A stretch of DNA of 64,000 nt from Membranipora membranacea. Lineage: Eukaryota; Bryozoa; Gymnolaemata; Cheilostomatida; Membraniporidae. A program made the position numbers and the translations under genes. Under the pieces are notes generated by a model. It did no database searches, was not told where the DNA came from, and was given only the letters and a program-made list of their open reading frames with translations. The stretch's first letter is position 1, and every line of letters starts with the position of its first letter. The DNA lies in NCBI GenBank assembly GCA_914767715.1, contig OU612075.1, positions 5,890,001-5,954,000 on the forward strand, given 5' to 3'. Shown here piece after piece: positions 35,429-48,600 of this stretch.

Positions 35429-35822
35429 TCACACTTTTACCAATCTATACTCATCAACTATGCGAACTCAATTTGACAGCGTTGGTCATGCTGCTTTTTA
35501 GAAATAAGTCATGAGTGATAATGGCGGCTTGCTTAACAGTTACTTTTATTAATCATTTGGGCAATTTCTCATGGCTTGATTACCTGATTCTTATTCTTTA
35601 GTGCCCTTGCTAAAGCATAATCAGTAGCAGGTAATATTTTGGGAGCTATGTGTACATTGATGTTGAAAACACAACTCCTAATATCTTTTCGAAAATGTTT
35701 ATATATTTTTATTTAGCCGATGTGAAATGTTGGGATTAAAACTCAACATATTGATTGAGAATTATTGAAATATGAAGCGCTGGATAAGAGACTACCTGTG
35801 CAACTTTTAAAAAAATTCTAAT

Positions 35823-37657
35823 ATGATATTGAAAGTAAGAAACGTGTCCTCTTGTTATCTAGCGATGCAGTTTACTCAGTATCTTCGGCATCCAGCCATA
35901 ATTTCGGCAGGAAATGAGCAAAATAACACCGGTATTTATCAGTCCGATATCATCGACATGGACGGTGATATATTAGATGTAGATTCTGATTATGACTCAA
36001 GTGACTCAGAAATATTTCCTCTAAACTATAAAGAGTTGACCGGTAAGCGAAAGCACACATTGGTCAGGCACAATCTTAAAGCGATTAATGGCAGGGTTAA
36101 AGTGTCTGGGAGTAAAGTGTCAGACATGCCAAAAATAGTAATAAACTCTGCTGTCAGCGTATCAAACGAACAGAAATCTCATACCAACTCACCAAATAAT
36201 ACATCTGCGGAATCACAATCATATGTGTGCCAAGGTGGGAAACTTGCCAAGACGACGCCAGTAAAGAGTAGTGAAGTGTTGGATGACCTCATCGCAGTGT
36301 GGGACAATGCTACAAAATCGTCAGCAGCAAGCACACCTCATAATGTAGTTAAATCTGAAAACTCGGAGGCAGATAATAAAGATGTCTGCAAACAAGATGA
36401 TGATGAGGACAGTATTTCATTTTTCCATGCTGTTCAACAAGAAGAGAGACTCCACCAGGACTCGACTGACTCTCAGGACAATTGGCTCTTAGGATACACA
36501 AAGGTGTACGATGTTGATAAAGCAGATGATCCAACCACGAGTTTCAAGGGTGTGCTTGATAAAGGAAATCAGTCCCTTTCAATCTCTCAGAACACTAACC
36601 GCATAAAGCGTAAATCCGATTCACTCGATGATGAGCAAATCTGCCAAACTACAAATGGAAAGAGGCCACGCTACCATCAGCCCAATAGCAGTCAGACAGT
36701 CTCCCATCTCCGCCATCCAGATGCTAGCGAGTTGAAAGCGATGGGTTTAGATTGTAGCTACACATTAACCCATGCCGATCTGTCTCCGTCGTCTACGCCT
36801 GCGGCAGCGTCATCGGTGGGCATGAAACCTCCCGAGTCGCCAGAATACAATGATGATGATGGTATATGTGTTGTTTGGCAGTCCCAAACGCCAGGTATTT
36901 AACATTTAAAGATAAGGTAAGTTTATTTTTAAACCTTCTACAGAACGAAATTTGAGAAATCGTTGAAATTGAGTAGTTTGTAGAAAAAACCTTGAAAAAA
37001 AATGCTCGGCAATAATGAGCTAACTTTATCTATACTGTTGGCAATGTCTGCAGAATGCAATGTAGATATAAAATAATCTAACAATAAAATACAGAAAGAT
37101 ATAGAAGTAAATGATGAAATACCTATTGAGAAGAAAATTGGGTTATATAAGGGGAAGAATGGAACATGGTCCACAGTAAATGAGTTATAAAAAGATGATT
37201 TGATTTCATTCTCACCCTGTGTATGTATTTAAAATGACTCATCACTGTACTTACTCTTTATTATATCACTTTCTCAAGTTCATGAAGTATGCTTGTCAGA
37301 CACTCTCTATATAGTCTACCATTCTTAATTGTATAACGGTGAATTTTGATTGAATGACTGGTAAATGGTGAATTTGAAAATATGTGAGAGCAATGCCATG
37401 TGTACTCCATGTAACGGGAACTTCTCTCGCTCTCATTGCTTCATTAATTTTAAGTTCTAGTTGCCCACACGGAATCATTTACTATACTGTTGCTGCATCA
37501 TTCTCAATTTGAATTTTTCTTTTTTTCTGCAGTGCCCAAGAAGATAGGCAGTATATCCAATGGCATGATCTCAGCACATAAAAAGAGTTTGGCAAAGAAA
37601 ATTAGCAGCCAGAAGAGTAACATCAAATCAATAACCGACTTCTTCAAGGTGAAATAG
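35823..37657 (+). pseudogene. Orphan polymerase eta C-terminal fragment
   Basis: Exon 35904-36894 plus 37533-37657 duplicates the second part of polh exon 10 and all of exon 11, including both SUMO-binding-like stretches and the SITDFFK PIP-like box. There is no polymerase domain upstream; the open frame begins with unrelated sequence (ATG at 35823). The frame is intact over about 330 codons, yet I count nearly thirty amino-acid changes against few silent ones, which suggests relaxed constraint. If transcribed it would yield a PCNA-binding, catalysis-free peptide; otherwise it is a truncated pseudogene. Confidence 0.8.
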
Positions 37658-38185
37658 TTGACTACCGGGCAACTTGACAGATTTGACTTTTTTCTAACAC
37701 TATTATCACAGTAATGAAGACAATCTCAACTCCTGCAGCGCCTTACCCAGTTTTTTGAACTGAGTCAGTTTGCAACCCTGAACTGCCTAACGTATAACAT
37801 CAAAAGCCTGACTTCGCTATATGGACCATAAGGCCTTTTCTTCTAATGAATGACTTTCACCATATGGATCATAAGGCCTCTACTTCTAATGATGTCTTAG
37901 ATTTCACACATATATTCTCATATATATTTTGCAATCTCACACTACCATTTTTACCTCATTATTTTTGTACATATCTTCAAAGATGTTATTTCTTAATTCA
38001 TCGCTATTTTTTTGTAAAATTTGTTGAATTATATCTCATAACAATTCTCAGTGATCATAATGAACGATGATGATAGAAGTCTTGTCTGGCCATGAGTTAA
38101 GAGGAGGCAGAGAGAAAGACTACCTCTGTGTATAATTTTAACCTTGTTACATTGCTACCACACTAGCACCGAGACTACGCTTTTA

Positions 38186-38312
38186 TCATGGGTATCTCTG
38201 ATCGTTAGAGTCAATTTAGACCGAGTACCTGCTTTATACCCGCCCCTTATTAGTGAAATAGTCACATCAAATTCTTTGTGACTGTACTCATGCTATGTGG
38301 ATTAATTCACTT
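38186..38312. repeat. Dispersed repeat, CATGTGTATCTCTGATCG family, member 3
   Basis: Block-duplication copy of 19739-19878, with a short internal deletion around the GGTCGTCACA block. Confidence 0.5.
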
Positions 38313-38540
38313 TTGTCAGGATGGATATGCCCAAAGATACAAAAGGATAGACCATATTGCAAATCTCATCTCATTGCTTGCAATCTAGAAATCAGTTAAA
38401 CAATCAGTTATAAACATAATATTTTTAATGATTCATCTGTTGTCTGCAGATACATAAAGACATATTTATGTAAATATCATTCTAATAGCCTGCATCTGAA
38501 TACATAAAATTACCAGGAAGGGTGGGTACACCACCTTCCC

Positions 38541-38891
38541 AGATATTTGGGCTGATTACCCTATGAGACCAGATGACCCTATAACCACCCCACTTAGTGA
38601 AGTTTTATATGCTTATTTCGCTGTCATGAGGTCTAGTTTTCAACCTATTATAACAAATTGCATTAGTTTAAACATTTATACATAGCAAAATTCTGTGTAA
38701 CACTTGCTAGAATTTGGTATATTACAGTTATCTAACAATAAAACTACAGAAAATCAAATATTTTAAGAGCTTGGGCGGCTGGGGTGTTACCCCGGGCTGC
38801 CGGCGGGAGTATTTAAGGGCCCCCCAGACCAACCCAGCCCTCAAGTTTATGGACCACCAGATATAGAGCCCAGCTAACTTGTCATGTATGG
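38541..38891. mobile_element. 351-bp insertion with 16-bp target duplication
   Basis: Absent from the source copy, where GGTACACCACCTTCCC is directly followed by TTGTCGCATC (about 20096-20115). Here that 16-mer occurs before (38525-38540) and, with one change, after (38892-38907) the insert. The insert is homologous to 1-310. A 16-bp target duplication points to target-primed reverse transcription of a short non-coding element. Confidence 0.85.
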
Positions 38892-39618
38892 GGTACACCA
38901 TCTTCCCTTGTCGCATCTGACCAAAGTTAACTTGTTACATGAATGGGAGTTATCTATCCACACATGAAGAGAGCACGACTCGTCTCTGTGCGGTGAGGCT
39001 GGGTAATAAGAGCAGCCTTTGATACCATGTGTACAGTGGTGTTGTGACTGTAGAATGAAATATTTGTGTGGTGATTTTAACAAACTCAGGATTCAACATG
39101 AAGCCAAGCTACCCATTGATAATTCTGCATAACTATGTGGTCTCAATCAAAGTTCTCATTGATTGTTATTAGTAGCGAGTGATGACTAAAAATAGAAATA
39201 CTAAAATAGAAGTAGTAAACCGTCATTGATTTTACAATATTTAATTTTGATACTAATGTCTGACTCATCCATAGACTTTAATCTTATGGAAGGAGGATGG
39301 AGAAATATACACATTTATCACATTTATTTATTTATATTGTATTATGAAGAATAAATGAAAAGACCAATATGCTAAGGCATATAATTTGTCTGCCAAACAG
39401 ATGTCTCAATAATAATGTGATCCAATACGTATAAATATAAATGATCAGGAGTCTTTAATGATATCGAGTCTCGCTGGCGTCAGAACTCCAGATTCGATGG
39501 ATGCTGGTAGTATATATCGCACAGACAATTCCGATAAGATGATAACTCTGATTATTGTCGGCTCAGCGGTATCCATTGCAAACTGTGTTTATTGTCAGCA
39601 GCATTCTTTTGTTTCCTC

Positions 39619-42600
39619 CTATTTAATTTTGAAGAGCATAACGCCTGTCTTTCTACAAGCTAATACCATCTTTCCATTTCTTATGGCGATGCCATGGATC
39701 CCGGCTTTATTATCAATACACTCCTTCATCTTCTCATGTGTCAGCTCTCCTATCTTCTTACCTGCAAAATAACAACAAAAATTTATAAGATGAAACATAT
39801 TTAAAAAAGCATTAGAATTGATATACAGGATTAATCATTTGAAAATATATCCGAATTCAACTCTAGTTCATTGACTGTAACAACACAATTCTATGTGAAC
39901 ACTCACCTCCTGGTGAGATGATGTAGATATTTGGTGAAATGGAGCTTGTCACATAGATGAAGCCTGACTCATCTCTGTCTATTCCTGTAGGTCTTGTAAG
40001 GCCTGAACACACCCACAATCGTACTGGTGATGGTGACACAGCATATTTATACAGTTTTCCTTCCTGGTAGTCTGTTACAAGTACAGCATCAGAGGTGAGG
40101 TGAACTCCATACGGTCTCTGTAAATCTGTCAGAGGGATGGTGAACTGGTGTGTATCATTAGTGGATGAAAAGACCATCAGTGTTTTATTGACATAGTCAA
40201 TACATGCTAAGTATTCCTTGTTTGCTGACAGGTGTGTGATTTCGTCAGCATTGTCTGTTTCCACACTGTGTAGGACTGTTTGTGTCGGTTTATCCATCAT
40301 TCCCAGATAGGTGACATACTTCTTCCCACTTGATGATATGGTCTGACTATACAGCTTTTCACCGACTGCTGCTGATGAGATCACACATTCCACATCAGGA
40401 AAGCTCAATGTCCTATCTAGTTTTAAGTCACCATCTTGTCGTATTTCTACTTGTCTTCCCATAGCACACAGTATGCTGTCATCATCAGTCCAGCTAACTC
40501 CATAGCACGCCTCAGCAGTTTCCTCTGTCTTTACATGCTCTATAGCGGTGGGTGGAAATTCTAATTTTGCGTTGACATTCAATGTGTGGGTACCTGTTGG
40601 TAAAAGTATGGTTTGAAAAAATATATGCAACAACAATAATGATAAAGATAAACATATATACTCTGTTTTCGACACCGCATCATAAAAGTAAAAATATATA
40701 ACAATTTGGAAAATTTGGAAATCTCAAAAACTCTCTTTGGGTTTTAAAGGGAAATATTAAGTAGAGTGAGAGTTTGTCGTTATCGCTGGCATCTCACTTT
40801 TGGGATTTATACTTTATACTTTTTTATTTAACAGACATGACTTTTCCGTAATGTACCAGAGAGATTAAAACAAAGGTGAATTAAGTCCTCAATTACTGAC
40901 CTGTATGTAGGTAAGGTGTCTTCAAGATTATCACTTTTTCATAATCTTTGCTGCTGTTTGTCTGTTCAAGTTTTCTGGACACCTCATCAAACTCCTCCAG
41001 TAACTGTCTGTCTGCTCGTCTGTCTGCCAGGTGAGTACCATAGATATACAAGTCATCTAGGACGGTGGTGTTCAGTAGAATCTCATCAGAGAACTGTTCT
41101 ACTTCATCAGTAGATCTGTCAATATGCTCCCAGAACTCTCTCTTCAACTCTTCTGACTCATGTCTGATTTGCCGAATCTATGAAATGTAATAGTTTGTAG
41201 GGCTTACGAAACTGAATCTGGATGTACAACACATTTAACAATTATGAGCACTCAAATCAGTCAGGGGAAGTTACCAGCATCAAAATGGCAAAACAGCCAA
41301 CTATAAATATCTGCCTTGGTGACATGGAAACCACCTAGTATTATGTCTGTTTTTCCATTTGAACATCATGACAGGTATTCATCCCGCTGAATATCCATGT
41401 TTAGAGTGAAAGGTGAATATTTTATATGTTATTAGAGGTACAATCGAATAGGATACACTCAACGAAATTACAAAAGTACATTACCAGATCATCAGCCATT
41501 ATGTCTATAGTGTGATTGATTGACTTCACATGATCTTCAAGGTCACCGAGACGTTTCCATGTAGATTTGACTGAACTTCTACATCTCTTAATCCTATCAT
41601 ATATATTCTGTGATAAGGTCCTCAGCTTATCTCTCAAGTCATCAGTAAACTTCCTCAGTGGAATTATGTCATGATGTTCACCTGCATTAATAGATTTTAT
41701 GGTTAAATATTAAAGCAACAAATCTCATGATGTTGCCTACATTGGTAGTTTTACTAGTCATCTAAATTTACCATTTACCTTTCAACGTTCAGCAGGAGTG
41801 GTCAGACTTTTGAAAAAGTCTAATTTACTTCAATAGCTTCTCATTTTTGCTGTTTAGATTGTTAAGATTTATCATGCATCGTTGCTTTAACTCGAACTCT
41901 AATGATACAAAGCTCTCAAGAAAGCAATTTCATAGTCAAGAGCAATCACTGTTCTAAGGTCGCAAAATTATCCTGAAAAAAGTGTTTTGGCAATGCTTTA
42001 CCTGTCTCGGTATGAGCTGGAGTTTTATCAGTTGTGTCAGAGAAGTTGTGTCCACATTCCAAACAAAACTTAGCATGTGCTCCTTGTCTTGTCTTCCCTC
42101 TTGGAGCCTCACATTCCTCACATACTAGATTCTCAGCTGCTGCTTCTTCTGTCCATGCTTTCCTCTTATTTCTCTTAGATTTCTTCTTCTCCTTTTTTCC
42201 CGCTGCTTTTATGTCTGCAAGAGATCATTCACACAGGGAGAGTGATTTTTAAATTCTTGGTGTAAAAAATTGGTTAACTATGGTTTTATCCCAGTTTCAA
42301 CGAATTGTTGCTGTATTTATCATGGTTACCGAAGCACAAAAAAAATTCAATTTAATTACTAAGCAGTGTGCTATGAGGTGTTTGTTTGTTGTTGACATTG
42401 AATATTCTATTTACTCTAAGTCAAATTGGCACCCCAGAGCTAGATGTTGAGCCTACTGAAAGAGCCTAGCTTGTTCTCATATTTTATGATCACTTACCTG
42501 CATCTGTCAGCCCTGCAGCCTGATGGCTATCAATATTTACATAGGGACACTTTTCGTTTGTGTCGCATCTCTTGCAGAACATTGTCTTGCACAGTCGACA

Positions 42601-45600
42601 AATTTCTCCAAGTACTTGTGTACTATGTTCCTGACACCGTTGCACCTCATACCGTTCCGGGGCTAGCTCATCTTCAATGGGAAGCATATGATGGTCCCCA
42701 CTGTGAATTTCGTGTTCCTGAAACATAAGATGATAGTCAGAACAATAATATAAGCCATTAATGGCCATCCTGATCGCATATTCACTCTATTACCATCATA
42801 ATTCATAACTATCCTTATTTCCCCTGTTTAAAATTTTCTTGCTATACATTTCATGTCTCTGAAACAGATATAAACAATCAGCAAAAGAAGGTGGGAAATT
42901 GATGGTCCTTTGCGATTCTATATCTTGTAGCTTGCTCTAAGGGAATTTTCTACAATTAGCCTGAGATAAATACAAAACGAACAAGCAGTTTGGCCATTCA
43001 CAGCAATCAACATCATAGCTATCCTATTTTTCTCCACTCGTAAAGCATGCTTGTAGTGATTTCACAACCGGTAGATTGGGAGTGTTACTATCATAATACC
43101 AGCAATCTTCAGACTTACGTCCGCATGCTTTCGGCAGAATTTCCGCATGCAGTCGGCACAGCAAACCACAGATCTAACAGAGTCTGTCTTGCACAGCTCA
43201 CATTTCAGCTCAACGGGTATCCAGGGTACAGGTTTAGCTAGTGCAGATTTAACAGCTGCCTCTGTAACTCCTGGCAGTGACCGGATGTCAATGTCTTTAA
43301 AAATCTTTCTGCAATGCGTTTGGAAACAACCGATAGTTAAGATTCATAAATGGGAGTTGTCTTCTTTTATTACATATTGATATAACTCCATAAATTCACA
43401 TCATCATATCGCTTCATCTGGCATAAAATTAAATTAAAAATCAAAATCAAAATTTGATAAATCACATTAATATTTATTCTAACTTACTTGCAGACCTTAC
43501 ACTCTATCTCCTTGTTTTGATAGTTCACATATATACATTCTTCACAGTGAGTGTGTCCACAGGGAAGAGCCTTAGGATCTTCAATCTCACAAAGTCTCGC
43601 AAAACAAAATCCACATTCTGTATCTCTGGTCACTGGTACTAACTCTACATCCATGATGACTGGCTTGTGATCATCATTCTTGTTACCTGATAATTGATGG
43701 GCATCTAATTTTATTTTAATTGTATATGAAGGTCTTTTCACAGTTTTTTTCGAAGTGAAGCAACCTGTATGTTATTGCAAAACTCAAACTACCATTATAC
43801 TTTTCTGTCATCGCCTTCATATGTTTTTGCAGTCCAGTTCGCAGTCATTGTTAGTTCTAATCTGCATGATTTCAAAAATAATAAACATAATTGAAAGCTA
43901 AGAATGAATACAAGCCGTCATTATGGTCATGAGTGTTTGAATGCCTTATTTGCGCCCCTCTCAGAACGACAGTCTTTACCACAGGCGTAGCAAAACTGGA
44001 AATAGGAGCCATCCTCCTTTTTAATCAGAGCAGTGCTGCAACCATCACACTTTGTCTTCTTCTTCTCTGCTACACCTACATTTCAGGAGAGAATATAAGA
44101 CAACATATTATACAAAAATAGGTAGAAGAAATATACAAGTGTGCTGACGGGGAACTCAAACATAGATACTCTTGCATCACTTATCCCCAGACAGTCAAAA
44201 ACAAGCATGCTGACAGCTAGTGTCATCTCATAAGGCTCAAAAAGAATGGGTTGTGGTGATGATGCTAAAAGAATGAGCTGTCTGGCATCCCATTCAGAAC
44301 GGCGCCATACCACCACCAACAACCTTAATTTACGCAGCTCATGCATTTTAGGGGTTTGCAGCATACATGACCCAAAGCTTGTATTTAGGATCCGATAAAG
44401 TTATTAATAAGTTCAATGACTGTGAGGGGGATAGCGATAGCCCCTCCAAAAAGCTGCAAACCTCTACAAAACACAAACAGAAAGTGACTGCCAGTCTCTG
44501 AAATACACTGAGTATTAAGTTAATCAATTTATTTTTAATCTTACGAGCTATGCTATAGTAATACATCCCTACCTTTGTCAGTTTGTTTGTTCTTACTGGC
44601 CTCATCTTTCATCACAGAATGAGCGGCTTCTACTGGCAGAAGTTTATGGCTGTCAAATCTGAGCAGGTGCTCCTGTAAGGAAAAGGTGGGCATAAATTAT
44701 CAAATTAAACCAGACATGATGCAGCGTTTGTTTGGTTTTTCAGATTCATCTTTATAGCGGTGAAACTATAGTGCAAGTTTAGATTTCAATTCCAATTCAA
44801 TTCATTTCAAAAGCGTAGATACCCACTATGGTAGTTCTTCCGGATTTGAGACATAATTCTTAGAACAGGGTAAAGCAAAGGAGATTTATCTTAGCCAATG
44901 TGATTGCTCTTATTGGTGGGTGGGGTGATCAGATCCATCACATTGGCTAGGTTTATAATTACCTTGCTATGAGGGTCACAGAACCACTTCTTACAATCAG
45001 TACAGCACACTGCTGCCTCTACTGGCTTTTCTTTACACAGATCACATCTAGGTGGTTCAGAAGCTTTTTTCTCTAAAGAGGAATATAAGTTAGCTGTTTG
45101 AGATGTGTTATTTTTTATTTTCCACACTGTGAAACCTAATTTGAAAAATAACCTGTAAATTTTAGATTCATTAAAAAAGAATCTGCGTAATGAGGACAAG
45201 AAAATTTAGGGCATAATAGATAGTCACAGTTTTTCTATCATGTCAGCAAAGTACACTTACCATTGGGTCATATGTGAGTTCTGATGATGATTATGTTGTC
45301 AAACTCAACTTTAGTAATCTGCTTTAATGACATTTCAATTGGATATGCGAGGCAAATCACCCTATGCTGTGTTGCAAAGGGTTGCGATGGCAAAGCGTAA
45401 TATTTTGGGGGATGCGATTTGACAACTCTGAAAAATGAAAAGCAGGCTTGCTAATTGAGGCATCACCACATTTTTTTGGATTTAAGATGGTAAGATTGCT
45501 TAATCGTATAGTGGGTTTGCTATTCACTACCAAGCAATTGGTGCCGCAGGAGTCATGGATATCAGCACCACTGAGAGAGCGTCAAAAATTGATTGTCCCA

Positions 45601-48600
45601 GCACCTTCTTGTGTGTTTATCTCTCCTCAATCTTAATTTACCTGTGTTACTTTTGGTGTTCTTAGTAAGGGAGCAATCTTCACCACAAACACCGCAGAAC
45701 TTGTAATATTCTCCGCTGTCTGTTTGACCGAGAGCTGACCCACAGCTGCCACATGCTACCTTCTCTTCCTTTCTATTTTCTGCAGCTGTGAAGAATGGAA
45801 TAATGGGATATTGAAAATGTTTTCAGTGTTTTTATAGTCAATGGCATACTATCTATGTTGCTAAAATGTTGAATCCCTAAGGAAACTTTAACTCACATGG
45901 AATCATACCAGCTTTGCATAAAAATGAACAAATTGCACAACATCAATCTCTGTACAAATTCACATCAAATTGAAATCAAAATGTACTAATGTTCTGGTAA
46001 TGCCATCAGTGTCACTTGCAGTCTCTTGTGACAATGCTTGAGTTGAAAGATAATCAACAACATTCATTTGTTTTTAAGTTATTGGACAGCCGCATATCTA
46101 AACTTTGGACAGTAGTATCAGCCCTTAGGTTGAACTTTAAGTTTAAAGAGTAAACCGATTCAACTTTCAGTGTTGAAGTTGCAGTTGGGCTCTGAGTTGG
46201 AGGGGGGCAACTACACCAGCGGCAACATTGATGAACTATTTCACAGGCATTTTGCTGATGTTTGGTAAGAACCACCCAAATTGAGGCATGCGAGTTACCA
46301 GGGCCCATGGTCACAGGGTCCCTTTCATCATTGTTGTGACCTTTCACCCCATTCACTCCTGTCCTGGATATAAAGCTTTCAAATGATAAACACGATGGGA
46401 AGGTAATATAGGTAATATAATTCAGATGCTTGAGTTACAGTGACTCACTGCTAGATACAATGCTGTTTAAGGTGAGCAGTGGTGGTGCAACAGTTCAGAC
46501 CAAACTCGATTCAGATTAAACACATGACCAGCTAGGTTCCACACATGTGAATTATACCAATATACCCACAAAATCTGATTGAGACTATGATATCAAATGT
46601 GTAGAAAAGTGACATTCTGTTCTCGGGGAACTTGTCAAGGCCACAGCCAACCCTGAATGGCTTTCGGCATGGCGATCGCTGCGGTAAGCGGTCGTTCGGT
46701 TGTGGGTCGAAAGGCCCTAAGGGCTTGCTGTGGTCAAGGCCTGCGCCAGTGGCCAGAGTGTTAGGGGAATAAACTCTAATATGTAACCCTCTAATTTTGG
46801 CTATTATATATTAACCTTAGTATATTTGTTCAACTAAATATTTTCAACTTCTCAGAAGGCTGAGCGCACGAGTGCGGTTGGTGCGACCCTCTAAATTTGG
46901 CTATTATATATTAATTAACCTTAGCGTATTTTTTTGCCTAAATATTTTCAACCTCTCAGAAGGCTGAGCGCACGAGTGCGGTTGTTGCGACCCTCTAAAA
47001 TTGGCTATTATATTTTTACCTATTAGCGTATTTTTTCGCCTAAATATTTTCAACCTCTCAGAAGGCTGAGCGCATGAGTGCGGCGGGTGCGACCCTCTAA
47101 TTTTGCCTATTCTCAGTTCATTAAAATTATTTTGGCTTCAAGTTGCTGTAGAGTTATCTTCTCATTTTCATACAATGTCGTACTTAATATGAATTAGAAT
47201 TGATCCCACTTTGCCTAATTTATCATATCCTGTCCTTGTATCCAGGTAAACATACAAACTTAAATGAGAGAATTCTTTACAGAGGAAGAATCTAGGATCA
47301 AAATTGAATGTCTCCAAATATCAGAAATTATACCAGCATACAAGTTCTCCCTGTATACAGGTTTTATTTCAAACTCCAAGCACCAAGCAGATTGTGTCAA
47401 TCTGGTTAAATAACTCTCCGTAAACCCTTATACTTGCAACATAGCAAGAGAATAGGTAGCGATAGATATTTGATTTAGTATTTCCAACCCAATCCAAATT
47501 CAATACTACTGGTTCTAATTTTTGCTGGATGGGGTCAAAGTTTTTGAGTGGGGGGATTAAATGAGGACGCATAATTCATCTACTGGTACTTGTGTCAACC
47601 GACCTTGCCCAGTGATATGAATTAAATTTAAGCCAGGGATACCCATCAAACAATTATGAAATTTTTCAATCCTAAGACATACACAAGAAGGCCTGACACT
47701 ATCACATTTTAAACAAGGATTGATTGAGGAAACAATGTCAATTAAAAATTATTGAAGATTATTAGGGTTGTTTCAAACATAAATTACTGTCTTTCATGTA
47801 AAATTTTTAAGAATAGATTGGGCAGTGCTTCTGATTTGTGCGAAAATAAATGTCACGTTAAAATCCCAAATCCTTCCCTCAAAGAAGCCTTAATAGTAGT
47901 AGTATTGTTATTATGAAGGCATATGATATCAGATATAAAATACTTCTGGTTTCTAGTTACTATTTGATTATGTAATATCAGGGCTCTCAACCTGGGCGGA
48001 TTCGAAACCTGAGTTTTGATATTAGCATGTCCCATAGTGGTACTTTAAAGGTGTAAAACGCCGTGAGCATAAACAGCTGAGGGTATGTCTGAGATGGCAC
48101 CGAAATATTGTCGGGTGAAATACCTGGGATTTGAAGATTATGTGCAAAGAATAGCTGGCAAAGCAAGTCAAAGAATGTATGTTGTTAAAAAAATGTTGCA
48201 TCTAAGTACAAAGCCATTAGCTTCCATGATGTTCAAAAGTTTTGTAGTTTCCCTCTTGATGTATTGTCTGCCTGTTTTGCACACGAGCATATGTACCATA
48301 GACAAGAAATTACTAAGAAAAGTTTTTAATGTTGCCAAGAATTTGAGGCTTGACGTAGGCGACCTCGATATTATTGTGCTGTTCTGCTGATGAGCATCAC
48401 ATCATACAAAATTTCCTAGAGCGATGCCCTCAAATGCAAGTTCCATACATTAGTAGCAAGCTCCTTTAATGACAAAGTATATGCATCCTTTTCTCGCAAC
48501 ATTTCATGTTTGTGATAGCTATTAAATCAATAAAAACCTAGAGCATTGCTTGTAAACATAAAATCGTAAATAATTTTAGATTTGATCCAGATGAACCAAT

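Larger units (their letters stand above)
37658..39618. other. Duplicated convergent intergenic region
   Basis: Copy of 19213-20825 with the 351-bp insertion and the dispersed-repeat member at 38186-38312. Minus-strand AATAAA motifs near 39320-39335 are candidate poly(A) signals of TRIM copy 2. Confidence 0.5.
35904..46363. repeat. Segmental duplication, second copy (partner 17461-28340)
   Basis: Direct, collinear copy. Differences from the source include a 351-bp insertion at 38541-38891, loss or absence of the 22637 hairpin, short indels and a few percent substitutions. The left junction cuts into polh exon 10 and the right junction lies in TRIM intron 2. Confidence 0.93.
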
